Assembly (NCBI RefSeq): GCF_031755915.1
Contig: NC_083380.1
Location: 27,014,001-27,078,000 of the forward strand
Direction of reading: 5' to 3'
Origin: Ziziphus jujuba
Taxonomy: Eukaryota; Streptophyta; Magnoliopsida; Rosales; Rhamnaceae
DNA length: 64,000 nt
Numbering within the stretch: position 1 is the stretch's first letter; each line of letters starts with the position of its first letter. The notes beneath the pieces are model-generated. The model made no database searches. It saw only the letters and a list, made by a program, of their open reading frames with translations, and was not told the origin of the DNA. Of this stretch, positions 38,651 to 49,383 are shown one piece after another. The position numbers and the translations under genes were made by a program.

Positions 38651-38803
38651 AAAAACATTTCTCATTTAATTTAAAATTCTTTCCATTCAGATATGATAAA
38701 CAATTCAGCAGTTCAAGCTCATAATAATCAATTCCACTTTTAAATAAATAAATAAAAAGCAGATGATTGATACGCATTTTTTGACCCAAAAAAGAGAGAG
38801 AGA

Positions 38804-38824
38804 GGGGGGGGGGGGGGGGGGGGG
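38804..38824 (+). repeat. Run of 21 G
   Basis: An uninterrupted G homopolymer follows a short (AG)n run and is followed by a GT-rich stretch. It is 3' of the second SDR gene. Such tracts are rare and error-prone in assembly. Confidence 0.9.
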
Positions 38825-38994
38825 TGTTGTGGTAGTGGTGGTGGAAGGAGAAGAAAAAAAAGATGATTGATGGAGTTGGATTCTCTAAACTGGTCAACGC
38901 CACATTATTTAAACCAAATAAAATAGCCGCCGAAAACCCCACAGAACCTCACGTGGCACAACAAATCCTCCGTCAACGGCCAAATCAATCCCAG

Positions 38995-39714
38995 TCACGA
39001 ACTCCGACTCATCAGAGGCCAAAACGACACCGCATCAGCCACATGCTTCTCCTTCAGCATACCTTTCAACCTCGACATCTTTTCCACCACCTTCTCAGTT
39101 TCCTCCCTCTCAGCTCCCAAACCCCCGCACGTCATCGGCGTCCCCGCTGGCCCCGGCGACACGCTTTTCACTCTTATCCCATCGCCGGCGAGCTGCAAAC
39201 TCGCTGACCTCACAAGCCCGATCACCGCGTGCTTCGACATCACGTAGTCCGTGCAGACACCGAGCCCCCGAGTCGCAAACGTGTTCGCCGTGCATATTAT
39301 GCTTCCCCTAACTCCTCTCTCCTTCATCACACGCGCCGCGTGCTTCACACACGCCGCCATTCCTCTCGTGTTCACGGCGATGACCTTGTCGAACGCCGAC
39401 AGGTCGAGGTCCAAGACGGTTTGGACTCCGGCGTTCGTTATGCCGGCGTTGCTGAACATTACGTCGAGGGGTCCGTACGTACGGACGGTGAATTGGACTA
39501 GGGATTTGACCTGGTCCTCGTCGGTTACGTCGCAGTGGATGTAGGTGCAGCTGTCGGAACCGATTGATGCGGCGACGTTTTGACCCTTTTCTTCTTGAAT
39601 GTCGGCGTTCACTACGGCTTGTGCGCCGTGGTTGATGAAGTGGTGGGCCGTGACCTCGCCGATGCCCCTGGCTCCGCCGGTGATTGTTGCCACCTTGCCT
39701 TGAAGTTTTGTCAT
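38995..39714 (-). pseudogene. SDR110C-like paralogue, frameshifted and lacking the catalytic Ser
   Basis: A second copy of the SDR at 30088, clearly paralogous along its whole length (CTYIHCDVTDEDQVKSLV is identical). It keeps TGGARGIG (12-19), NAG (89-91), Tyr157 and Lys161, but the position 13 residues before the Tyr, Ser in the intact copy, is Asn144 (codon AAC). Near the end one base is missing from a T run on the coding strand (39021-39024), so HVADAVSF continues as WPLMSRSS and stops. Adding one base restores the family ending VDGGFVVP and would move the stop to 38909. The frameshift alone could be a sequencing error; together with Ser to Asn it suggests a pseudogene or a non-catalytic protein. 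The region is GC-rich like the first copy. Confidence 0.85.
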
Positions 39715-39826
39715 TTTTGGAAGATGTCAGCAAGCAACTGGATGTGTAAAGTGGGAAGGGATTGGGTTTTGATGATATTATATTGTTTTTTGTATATATA
39801 TAATTGACGATAGGTAAGATAATTGG

Positions 39827-39875
<49 letters not shown>

Positions 39876-42691
39876 CAAAGCATCTTTTGTAACGTTGTAA
39901 TTCGACCTTCCGAATGAGAAATGAAATACTATAGATTTTAGAGATATTGGCTTGTGGCAGCTCAAACAATATTCAAATTTATACTTTCCATTTTTATTTT
40001 ATTTTTATTTTTTGGCATTTTGCATTCTAAATTAAAAAAAAAATAAAAAATTGCAGTATCAGTATCAGTCTTTATTGCATTTTCTGTAAAAATGGTTAGC
40101 AGACTAAGCACGTGCTGTGCAAGTGAGATTTAGGCAAGGGCAATTAGTGTCGTTTTTGCTTCTCACAATTGATGTCGACTTCTTACACTAGCAATCTGGA
40201 AATTGAAATTAAGGCTTTTTTTGTTATGAGAAAGGGAGAGAGATGCAAAAATGAAACTATAAATTTATATCTAAATGTCTACCAACAATCAGACATGACG
40301 TTTTCATTAAACCAAACCACACCAAAAAAAAAAAAAAAAAAAAAAAAACAACAACAACAATAACATATATGGCTTCTATCAAAAAGAAATAAAAGGTTGG
40401 AAAGCCCCTATTTCTTAATAAACATTCTCTGTTCTCATTCACTAAAAACAGCTTTAATCTTTCTCTCTTTAGTTTCTAAGAAATATATAACATTTTTATA
40501 AACGAACAAACAATTTAGAAAAATATAATAAATATTTGAAAAATTAAGGTGTTGCTTTTCTTTCATTTCCTCTTATTTCTAAGCACTCAAAAACAAACCC
40601 AAAAAGCTTCTTTTTTTTTTTTTTTTCCCCTCCTATTGAAAACTCACAGACGGTAATACTGTAAGTGACCAAAAAAATTATTCTTAACAAAGTTAAAAGT
40701 GGCCTTCCATTCTAAAATATCGAATAGGGTCTCATCCAATCAATTATTATTATAAAGGGTTCTAATTCAAGTTACAAAATATCCATTGATTTTGTAAAAA
40801 CGAAATGCATTTAATTAATAGCTTAAATATATGCATTTAATTAATAGCTTAAATATATAATAAACTCAATTAATAATTCCATGTGATTTTCTCAATAATA
40901 AAGTTGTTATAGACTAAGGTAAGTGTATTTAATACTTAAAGTTTTAGTAATAGTTAATTAATGTTTTTGATGAAAATAGTTTTAATTAATATTTACTATT
41001 AGTTTCTTAGAATTTCTATCATATAAATTGTTTTATCATTCAAACCTAGAATTTTAATTTTGTCTTAGTCTACTTTCTGTTTCATTTTTATGTACCTGAA
41101 ACTTGTTATATAACTGTCATAGTGTCATCCATGTAATAATTAATTTAATAATTGAATCACTTATAGGCAATTTTTCTTTGTAATCATATAAAAATATTTT
41201 GTTAAAATATTAATATTAATTGAAATGGAAAAAAAAATTTCGAATTTTGTTTTTTTTTGCTCAATTATATATATATATATATATATATTTATAAATTTTT
41301 TGTTTTTTAACAAAAAATATTTTTTGGACAAAAAAATATTTTGTCCAAACAAATTTTTGAAATCATAATATTATTAAAAAAATACATATATTTACATTTC
41401 TATATTTTCTTTCCTTTTACATTGCAGCTCCAAATTAAGAATTCTGATTCCATTCCTGCAAATCGAATACTTTTTACTCTATGTGGTGCATTTTTAGAAT
41501 AAAAACTGAATTACATTATATAGATTTTTAGAATAAAAACTAAGGTTTGATGACGTTTGTGGAGGTACCCACCATTGTCGTGAAAATGAGTTCATTTATA
41601 AAATTTCAATTTTTGGTGCAGGTTGTGGAAGAGAAAAAGCGTTGTTGCCAAAAGGCATTTGGCTTAGGAGTTTTTGGAATAGGGAAAGGTTCCGTTTATG
41701 AAAGGGAAAAAGCGTTTTGCTGATATGGAAAATGTTCTTTGATGGGAAAGCAGATCATATGCAGAGGGGCCAGCCACTGGGTAATCTAACATTACTAGAA
41801 ATATTTTTTTTTCCCAATATAATTTTTAACTTTTGGATGGTACTCTAACAGTACTATTTTTTTTTTTTCCAGTATAATTTTTACCTTTTAATCAAAACTC
41901 ACGTGTATTGTATAAAAATAAAGTTTTATTGGTCATATGTAAATCATATGATGTTAATGATGTAGATAGAGTGTTGATCTTTATATTGAATAAATTAGAA
42001 AATAAATAATTATGATTAAAAGATAAACATAAATAAGGATAAAAAGAAAAAACAAACATAGCCTGGATATCCATTGGAATAAGATTTGGAGAAGGTAAAT
42101 CTATATTCTCTTATATGTATGATACCATTCATTATTTATATATATTTGAAGATTTTAGACAAAATAATAACAATAATAAAAGAAGTCTCTAATAAATTAT
42201 ATTATTAATATGTATTAATAGGTCGGTTGAAAGATTGAGATCCTTTACATATTTATAGATATAAAGAATTTTACTTTGAATTTACCCTTTTTTCTGCTCT
42301 GTAGATATAATGTATTCAATTGTTGAAACTGTACCAAATTACAGTGTTAAGAAATATTCTAATAGCATAAAACTTATTACATTTTTCTATGTTATATTTC
42401 ATAAATTTATGTAAAATTGCCATGTTTGAATTGAAATACAATTTTCTTCTAACATTTTATTTTTTATTACTTTAATTTTCAATAAAATTTATGATCTAAA
42501 AATAAAAATTAAAATGATTTATTTGCTTTTTCTAACATCAAAATTTCTAAATGTTTTTTTTATTATTTTCTACTAAATTCTATTCCTAATTAAAATTTTC
42601 AATAAAAAAATTAAACATGATAGATATATAAAGTATAACAATAATGCTAGATGTATCAAAATATTTATCAAATTTGATGACCAAATGATTG
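39715..42691. other. AT-rich spacer
   Basis: No gene is supported. It includes a T run of about 38 bases at 39838-39875, a poly(A) run at 40325-40347, a 26-base unit in tandem at 40805-40857 (atgcatttaattaatagctt start), and an (AT)n block at 41265-41287. A less AT-rich patch at 41550-41760 has no recognisable protein. Confidence 0.5.
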
Positions 42692-43750
42692 TAACACCCC
42701 GTCTCTACTTGTAGACGTATCACTCTCTATCAATATTATCCTTAATTTAGCTACCGCGCTTGGTATGGACTACCGATATTATCCCCAATTTAACCGCTGT
42801 ACTTGGTATGAAGTTTTTTGCTCACTGTCGATATTGTCCCCATTAGCCATTGGACTCAATATGAGGTTTTTAACTCAAAGCTTCACAAGAGGTAACCCAT
42901 CTTTATCATAACTTTTGCTTGAGCATGTTTAACTTTGAAGTTCTTTCGAATCCTAAAACCAACAGCTTTGAAAATACCTCGGCATTATGAAAGTAACTAT
43001 TATTATATTTGAACTATTCTCTGATTTACACTCGGACGATGTGAAATTGGACACAGTTAGCCTACTAATGCCCCGTATCTGCCCACAATTGTCATCACAA
43101 TCCACCTCCCTTGAGATTTAGGGTCCTCCCTAGCACACTTTCGATTAACTATAGGCTTTAATACCATTTGTAACTCCTCGCCACCCATCCATGGACTAAC
43201 TCTTGCCTGAGCACGGTTGGCTTCAAAATTCTAAAATCGTTCTAAAAAAGCCTTGGTATTATGAGAGTGACTATCATTATATTTGAATCATCCCCTAAAC
43301 TACACCCAGTGATGTGAGATTAGACACATGGTAGACTACCTGTGCCTTGCATCCACCAAAATTGGTCTCAAAATACACCACCTTGGGGCCCAATGTCTTT
43401 GTTGGTACTCTTTCAATCAGGTACAAGCTCTGATACCATTAATTTCTGCCTCTATTAGCAGATCTGTCACTCTTTGCCGATATTTTCTAATTGAGCCACT
43501 GCACTCAGTATAAGGTTTTTTGCTTAGAGCTTTCCAAAAGTCACCCATCATTGGATTACTTTTACCTGAGCACACTTAACTTAGGAGTTTTTTTGAATCT
43601 TGAAGTCAATCACTCTGAAAAGATCTCGGTATTGTAAGAGTAACTATCATTACATTTGGATCATTTTCTAATTTACATCCAAATGATATGGGGATTGGAT
43701 ATTAGACAGCCTACCAATGCCCAATTTGCCTACACTAGTTGTCACAAATA
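42692..43750. repeat. Three tandem partial copies of a TGTAACACCCC-type repeat
   Basis: Three units lie in line, at about 42692-43180, 43171-43440 and 43441-43750. Shared landmarks recur in the same order: a gtcactctttgccgatatt-like start, cactcggtatgaggttttt, cacccatc, cctgagcacg, a ctcggtattatgagagtaac-like block, a gatgtgagattggacac-like block, and a ctctgataccattt-like end. They resemble a high-copy non-coding repeat found beside genes in several rosid genomes. No coding capacity is seen. The class is not certain (LTR remnant or other). Confidence 0.7.
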
Positions 43751-43917
43751 TGGCAGATGATGTGATAATATTTAATTGATTTATTTTTATTTTGTTTTTC
43801 TATTTAAGAGTTTATTCATCTATATTTAGATTATATGAATATATCAACCAATAACATCTTAACATGTATGATTTGATAAATAAATTTGGCAATTATTTTG
43901 ATACTTGTAGTATTACT

Positions 43918-44065
43918 TTAAGTACAAAACTGATTTCAAAGTTATTTCCCACATTACAAGACATGTTTATAGCAAAGGTTCATCTTAAATGTGTAAATAT
44001 TGAAAATCTAGTTGTACAAATAACAACTATTAGCACAAATAAAGTGAGAAATAGTTTCAAGAAGA
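43918..44065. repeat. Diverged direct repeat, copy 1
   Basis: About 148 bases resemble 44908-45055: tacaaaactgattt, then ttcatcttaaat, ctagttg, and acaaataaagtgagaaatag. Divergence is high but block order is kept. Confidence 0.55.
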
Positions 44066-44907
44066 CTAAATTATGAATAATAGTAAGGGTACCGAAAAAT
44101 CTATCAAAATATTTACCAAATAATATTTATTAAATAATAATTCTTACATTCATAATTAAGATATTTGCTGTAGAATGTGCCAGGTGCTAATTTATTTCAT
44201 TCTAATTTCCATTGGACATTCTCCCCTTACTTTAGCTCTCTCACCTCTTCATCCTGTTCTCTCTCACACTTTCAATTCTTTTTGTTTTTTCTTCTCTATA
44301 AAGAAGGAAAAATACATGATAAATTTACATAAACTACTCTGAAAAATAAAATTTTAACTCTTTCATATTCATATCATCAAAAACCACATTTTCATAAAAA
44401 AAAAAAAATCGTGAGCAATAGTATATACAATTATAAAGAAAATCCACAAATCTCCCATATTCTTTGGATATTTGAGGAGAAAATCAACAAAAAGTTTACA
44501 AGGCAATATTCTAATGAAGCTAGAAAAAAGATAACAACAATAACAGAGAGATAGGAAGATTATTTTTTGGCTTGAAGTCTAAAACTGTTGCTAAGATATA
44601 ATGAGCCAAGAGGAAATTAAAAAATAAATAGCCCAAAAAAATGCAAAGGAAGAGATGAGCAAGAAACCCATGGAGAAGAGACAAACAAAAAAGAACCCTT
44701 TTGATTTGGGGATGAGATCAATGAAACAATAAGAAGAAAATACTTCAGGAGATTGTAAAGTAAAGAGCCAAATGGCAAAAGAGGAAATACAAAAGTTCAT
44801 TAATGAAGCCTTAAAAACTATGAGAACATGTTTGATAAGTGAGCACATTGTGCTTGTATAACAAATCTTTCATAATTAAAATTTTGATTTAAAGATTTAA
44901 CTTAGCA
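44066..44907. other. AT-rich spacer between the two diverged repeat copies
   Basis: No gene is recognised. A short pyrimidine-rich patch with ctctc motifs is seen at 44221-44300. The minus-strand open frame at 44591-44848 has a simple hydrophobic composition and no family resemblance. Confidence 0.4.
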
Positions 44908-45055
44908 ACTACAAAACTGATTTTTGAATTATTTTCCACTCTGTAAGAGATGTAGTGAAAATTCATCTTAAATATTTAAAAACTAAAAACCTAGTTGCAG
45001 TACAAATGACAATCACTGATATAAATAAAGTGATAGATAGTTTGAAGGAGATAAG
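44908..45055. repeat. Diverged direct repeat, copy 2
   Basis: Partner of 43918-44065. It is directly followed by the MITE-like unit at 45057. Confidence 0.55.
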
Positions 45056-45056
45056 A

Positions 45057-45265
45057 CCTTGTTTAGCATAGATTTTGCTTTTGCTTTTGCTTCTACTTCT
45101 TCTACTTTTTCAGAAGTGCTTTTTGAGAAGTCACTATTCACTAGCTTTGATTAAAAATGTTTTTGGAAGCCAAAAATATTTCCTGAAAATTATCCAAATG
45201 CATTGAGAAGTAGATTTTGAGTCTTAAAAATTGTTTTTGGCTTCCCAAAAGCTATACCAAGTAGG
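45057..45265. mobile_element. MITE-like unit with imperfect inverted ends
   Basis: The left end ccttgtttagcatagatttt pairs imperfectly with the inverse of the right end (cctacttggtatagcttttg). The inner part has gcttttgcttctacttc-type and gcttcccaaaagc-type motifs typical of small non-autonomous hAT-like elements of plants. It has no coding capacity. The family is not identified. Confidence 0.45.
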
Positions 45266-45396
45266 ATTTAAATTTGAAATGAATAATATTTAGGGTATAC
45301 AGAAGTCTACCAAGGTGTTTACCAAATGATAAGCTATCACCTAAGGGTGGGCAAAAACCAAACCAAATTATTGAAATTGACTAGCCCGAACCAATT

Positions 45397-48095
45397 TGTA
45401 ACACCTCCTCTTGATAAATACCTAAAAATTTTAACTAGATTTGACTGATTTAACCATTTTGTAGGTTGATTGAACTTTTTGTGTGGTCAAGTTTTGGATA
45501 TGACTGATATACCATTGTGTAATACTCATCGTTACAAGTTTATAAATTGGTGGTACACCTAATTTTTAGTTACGGTTACAGAATTATGGTTCTAAAACGT
45601 TTTGAGCAATGATATTATATATTGTTAATATCAATCCCTGATTTTTATCTGTTAGTGATCCAAGATCCTATATATATGTTGGAAAGCATGCCCAACAATG
45701 AAAAAATTACAAAGTACCCATTAGGTCCTTGAAACCCTTCCTAAACCCAAAAAGAACCCAAATCGGGTAGATGCATATCCAATTGCCAACCAGGTCACCA
45801 TTGATTGACCCTTTTTTGGCTGCCAATCTACCATAAGCACCACCTGTTGGTGTTATTGAGTCTACCATGAGCTTGGCAACCAAATTCAATGGCCAATTGT
45901 TGCCAAACGCATCCAAATTGGGCCAACGATATCAGTGATAGTGGTTTGCAAAAATTCAATGAGTTTACTATTTTTTAGCCAACCCATCCCAACCCATAAT
46001 CCTATTTGGACTAATTTGGACCCCTTTAGTTCCAATTTAACCTCTATTTGCCAAAATTGTCCACGGTTTGAAAGATATATTAATATCAAGTTTGACCAAA
46101 ATTTTTATAAGTTTTTTCTAGCCATTGACAAGACTTTTAAATCAAGATGAGTACATCAATGCATTTCTCATCTTATGGGTTTTCTGCCGATATATTATTT
46201 ATGAATTTTAGACATCGTTTTAATATACTTTTATTTTTGGATCAATTAGTTAAATACTAAATAAAATTGGACCGTGTTTGAATAATTTAAGACTAAATTG
46301 GAGTTGGTTTTGTATAATTAGATGTTAATAGGACCCTTAGGAAGATTCAATTTTATAAAATTGGCCTTAAAGGTGAAAAATCACAATTTTAAATATTAGG
46401 TCCTAAGGGTTTGAGATATTGGACCACTTGGTATTCAATTTTTATAATTTTATAGTTGTATAAATTATTTTAAGACATTTGGTATACACCAATGTATTTG
46501 TTTTGATTATATTATAGGCACCTATATTATGACTGGAGGCAATCTTGCTGATGAGCAAGAATGATCACCAGTGGTGTCTTTGAGTGATTTATATTTTTAT
46601 ATGATTTTGGACATATTAGTACAATCTATGTATGATTTGGATATATATATATATATATATTTATTTATTTATTTATATATGAATATCTGCTTTTATATAT
46701 ATTTATTATCATTTTATATGACTTTTGATAAGAATTTAAATGATTTCAAATTCTAATGAGTTCATAATGAACTTAAGAATCTTGATGTATAAATATCTTG
46801 GCATTTGAGTTGATGTTTTAATCATTTTGGAAAATATTGATTTTGAGAAAGTAGATTGAAAATATATATTGTTAAGCATGTTTTCATGATTTGTATTTCA
46901 AAGTGCTTAAAATGGTTTATGATGATATATATATTTTACTGTTGGTATATATGTTTTAGTACGAAATGATAATTTTTAATTTTTGGAATATTTAAATAAA
47001 TGATTTGATTTGAAACTAAAAGTTTGGTTTATGGTATGCTAGTTGTTTAAAAAAAAAAATAGAAAAATATAATCTTGAAAGGATTATTTATAAATATCGT
47101 ACTATTGTTTTTAAAGGATGTACCATATATATCAATATTTTGGTTTTATTGGTATGTTATTAGCGTGCTGGGTGGCCACAATACCTTTAGGATGTTAAGG
47201 GTCATAAAATGGGTACCCCAAGATGTCATGGACCTCTTGATAACACTAAATATATCATATGGTATATTGTTTATTTTTTTGGGTATATTATTGGGTTTCT
47301 GATATATTTCTTTATTTTTATGGATTTTCCATGATTATTTTATAAATTTATATAGATATTATTTTATGCCAAGTATTTATAGTATGTTGGTTTAAATTAT
47401 AATATTTAAACGGTTTTGTTATTCATTAACTAGTTTATGATATTGATTTTGAGTATAGATTAGGTTTTGTAAAAAAAACTTTTAAAGAAAAACTTTTCAA
47501 AAGGGTAGAATGAAAGGTCTTGAAAGAAAAGTTTATAAAAATAAAATATTATTTTTTTATTATATTATGCCACTTATTGAGATATCCTAATCTTATATTT
47601 TATTTGTTTTAAATTCGTTCATTTAGGTTTAGACAGCTAATGGATAGTTTACCTTGTACATTATATATATTTTTCGTAGTTTTCACAACAATAGCAGTAT
47701 TTATATTTTCTTGTTTATTTTTTTTTCCCTAAACTTATTCACATCGGTTGTATTATTTAATTTTACAAATACTCTAAGAATGCTTTAATCTAAATTATTG
47801 ACACAATAGTGGTCCTTGCATGTATGCGTAGAAATGGTCTGTAGTATAATAGGCTATAGATATTGATAGAAGTTGTGGAGTTGTATGCTGCTGTGGCTCT
47901 ATATTTATATATTGAGATATGATTTTATATTACATGCATTGATTTTTTATAGTTCAAATGAGGTTCCATTGGATTCTCTCTTAAAGATTGCTCAATGAAA
48001 CTTCTCTAGACGAGACCACTTAGAAATTAGGGAAAGTTCCCAAGGCAAGACAGCTCAGGAATTCTTGGGGAACGTTCTTGAGGCGGGTCCTATCA
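45397..48095 (+). mobile_element. Solo LTR (probably Ty3/Gypsy) with 5-base target duplication
   Basis: The unit begins tgtaacacctcc and ends gaggcgggtcctatca, so it has TG...CA ends. It is flanked by the same five bases, caatt, at 45392-45396 and 48096-48100. At about 2.7 kb it contains no gag or pol coding sequence, primer-binding site or second LTR, which is what recombination between two LTRs leaves. Start and end sequences recall long LTRs of Tekay/Del chromoviruses; that assignment is a guess. Orientation is taken as TG to CA on the plus strand and could be reversed, because such ends are palindromic. Confidence 0.8.
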
Positions 48096-48100
48096 CAATT

Positions 48101-48932
48101 AGTCTTTTTTATTTATTTATTTATTTACTAGTATGGCATTGTCGTAGCTTCTAAAAGAATCACCGTCAACTATGCTGAAGAAAATATCAATTGAAGAAAT
48201 AACTAGTTAACTGTTTGGTAAATGATGTTGATAAATTGTTACAAGACACAAAAGTTGTATATAAATGTTTGGTAATCTTAAACATAAAATTGCTGTAAAA
48301 TTTTACTATTATTAAAATGGATATGTTATATATAATTTATATCGGTTTAAAAACACAATTTGTATGCAGTGATTTCTTTTTTGCACTTTAAATAGAATTC
48401 AAATATATTATTATAATATATAAATATTATCAATAACTGTAATAAATTTATAATACAACTATATGTATATATATATATATATATATTTAAGTGTGAGTAT
48501 TTTATAGGATAAGGATAAATATAAATGCAGCGTTGCTAATAAATCAAAGATGTTTTGGGAATTTAGAATTGTTTATTCTGATTATGAAAGAATCAAAATT
48601 TCTAAAGAAGTCCTCAGCCTGATTCTCAAATAAAATTTGTAACTACCAAAACTATTTCATAAGCAAGTCATAGTCAGTTTTATCAAATATAAAAGTCAAC
48701 TAAAATCATAGGGAATCAATCCCAAATAGGCCTTTAATTAGTTTGTCTCTGTTAAAAATTTTTAAAAACTTAATGATTCAATTTGGTTTTCGAGTTGAAG
48801 GTTTTCTCAATCCAATCTAATGCAAACTAAAGCAAACTTCAAATTAATACTAATTTTTCAAAAAAAATAAACTATATATTTTTTTGTTCGTGTTTTTATA
48901 TTGTCTAAATGTGGTATTTATATTTTAATTCA
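48101..48932. other. AT-rich spacer between the solo LTR and the MITE
   Basis: Nothing coding is seen. There is an (AT)n block at 48469-48487. Confidence 0.5.
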
Positions 48933-49383
48933 GGGTTTATTATATTGATGCCTCTTGAACTATCGGGGTTGTAATATTTTGCTTTCTAGCCTTTCAAATT
49001 AGTGCTACTGCCCCTTGGACTTTAAAAAATATGCATGATAACAAAAAAACGTTAACACCATTTAATTTTGGCCGTTAAGTGTCACATGCCATTCATATGG
49101 ATACTGCACAGGAAGGCAAAAAATAAGAAAAAAAAATAAAAAAATGATGAGGGGCATTGTTCCAGAAAAAGTTGGAAATGAAATTACTATCCCTCTTAAG
49201 AGTACTTATGTAAGTGGCATATGACACTTAAACGCCAAAAACAAATTGTGTTAATGTTTTTATGATTATGGTGGATTTTTTTTTCTTTTTTTAAATATGT
49301 GTGAGTACTAAAACCTATTTGAAAGGTCAGGAGGCAAATGCTCTAATCCCGATAGTTCAGGGAATATCAATGCAGTAAACCCC
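48933..49383. mobile_element. Foldback MITE with long terminal inverted repeats
   Basis: The left arm starts gggtttattatattgatg, and the right arm read in reverse starts gggtttactgcattgata. Matching then continues through ctgaactatcggg, a ctttcaaat block, and the inner tgtcacatgccatt versus tgtcatatgccact, so each arm is roughly 170 bases. The middle is a short A-rich stretch. A clear target duplication is not seen. Foldback elements of this wording are common in plant genomes, possibly MULE-derived. Confidence 0.75.

Noticed and set aside
42692..43750. Idea that this TGTAACACCCC segment is an LTR
   Set aside because: No matching CA end, no target duplication and no retroelement coding sequence. 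The internal tandem structure fits a different kind of repeat better.
47075..47302. Hydrophobic open frame inside the solo LTR
   Set aside because: It has no homology that I can see and lies wholly inside an LTR, which is not expected to code.
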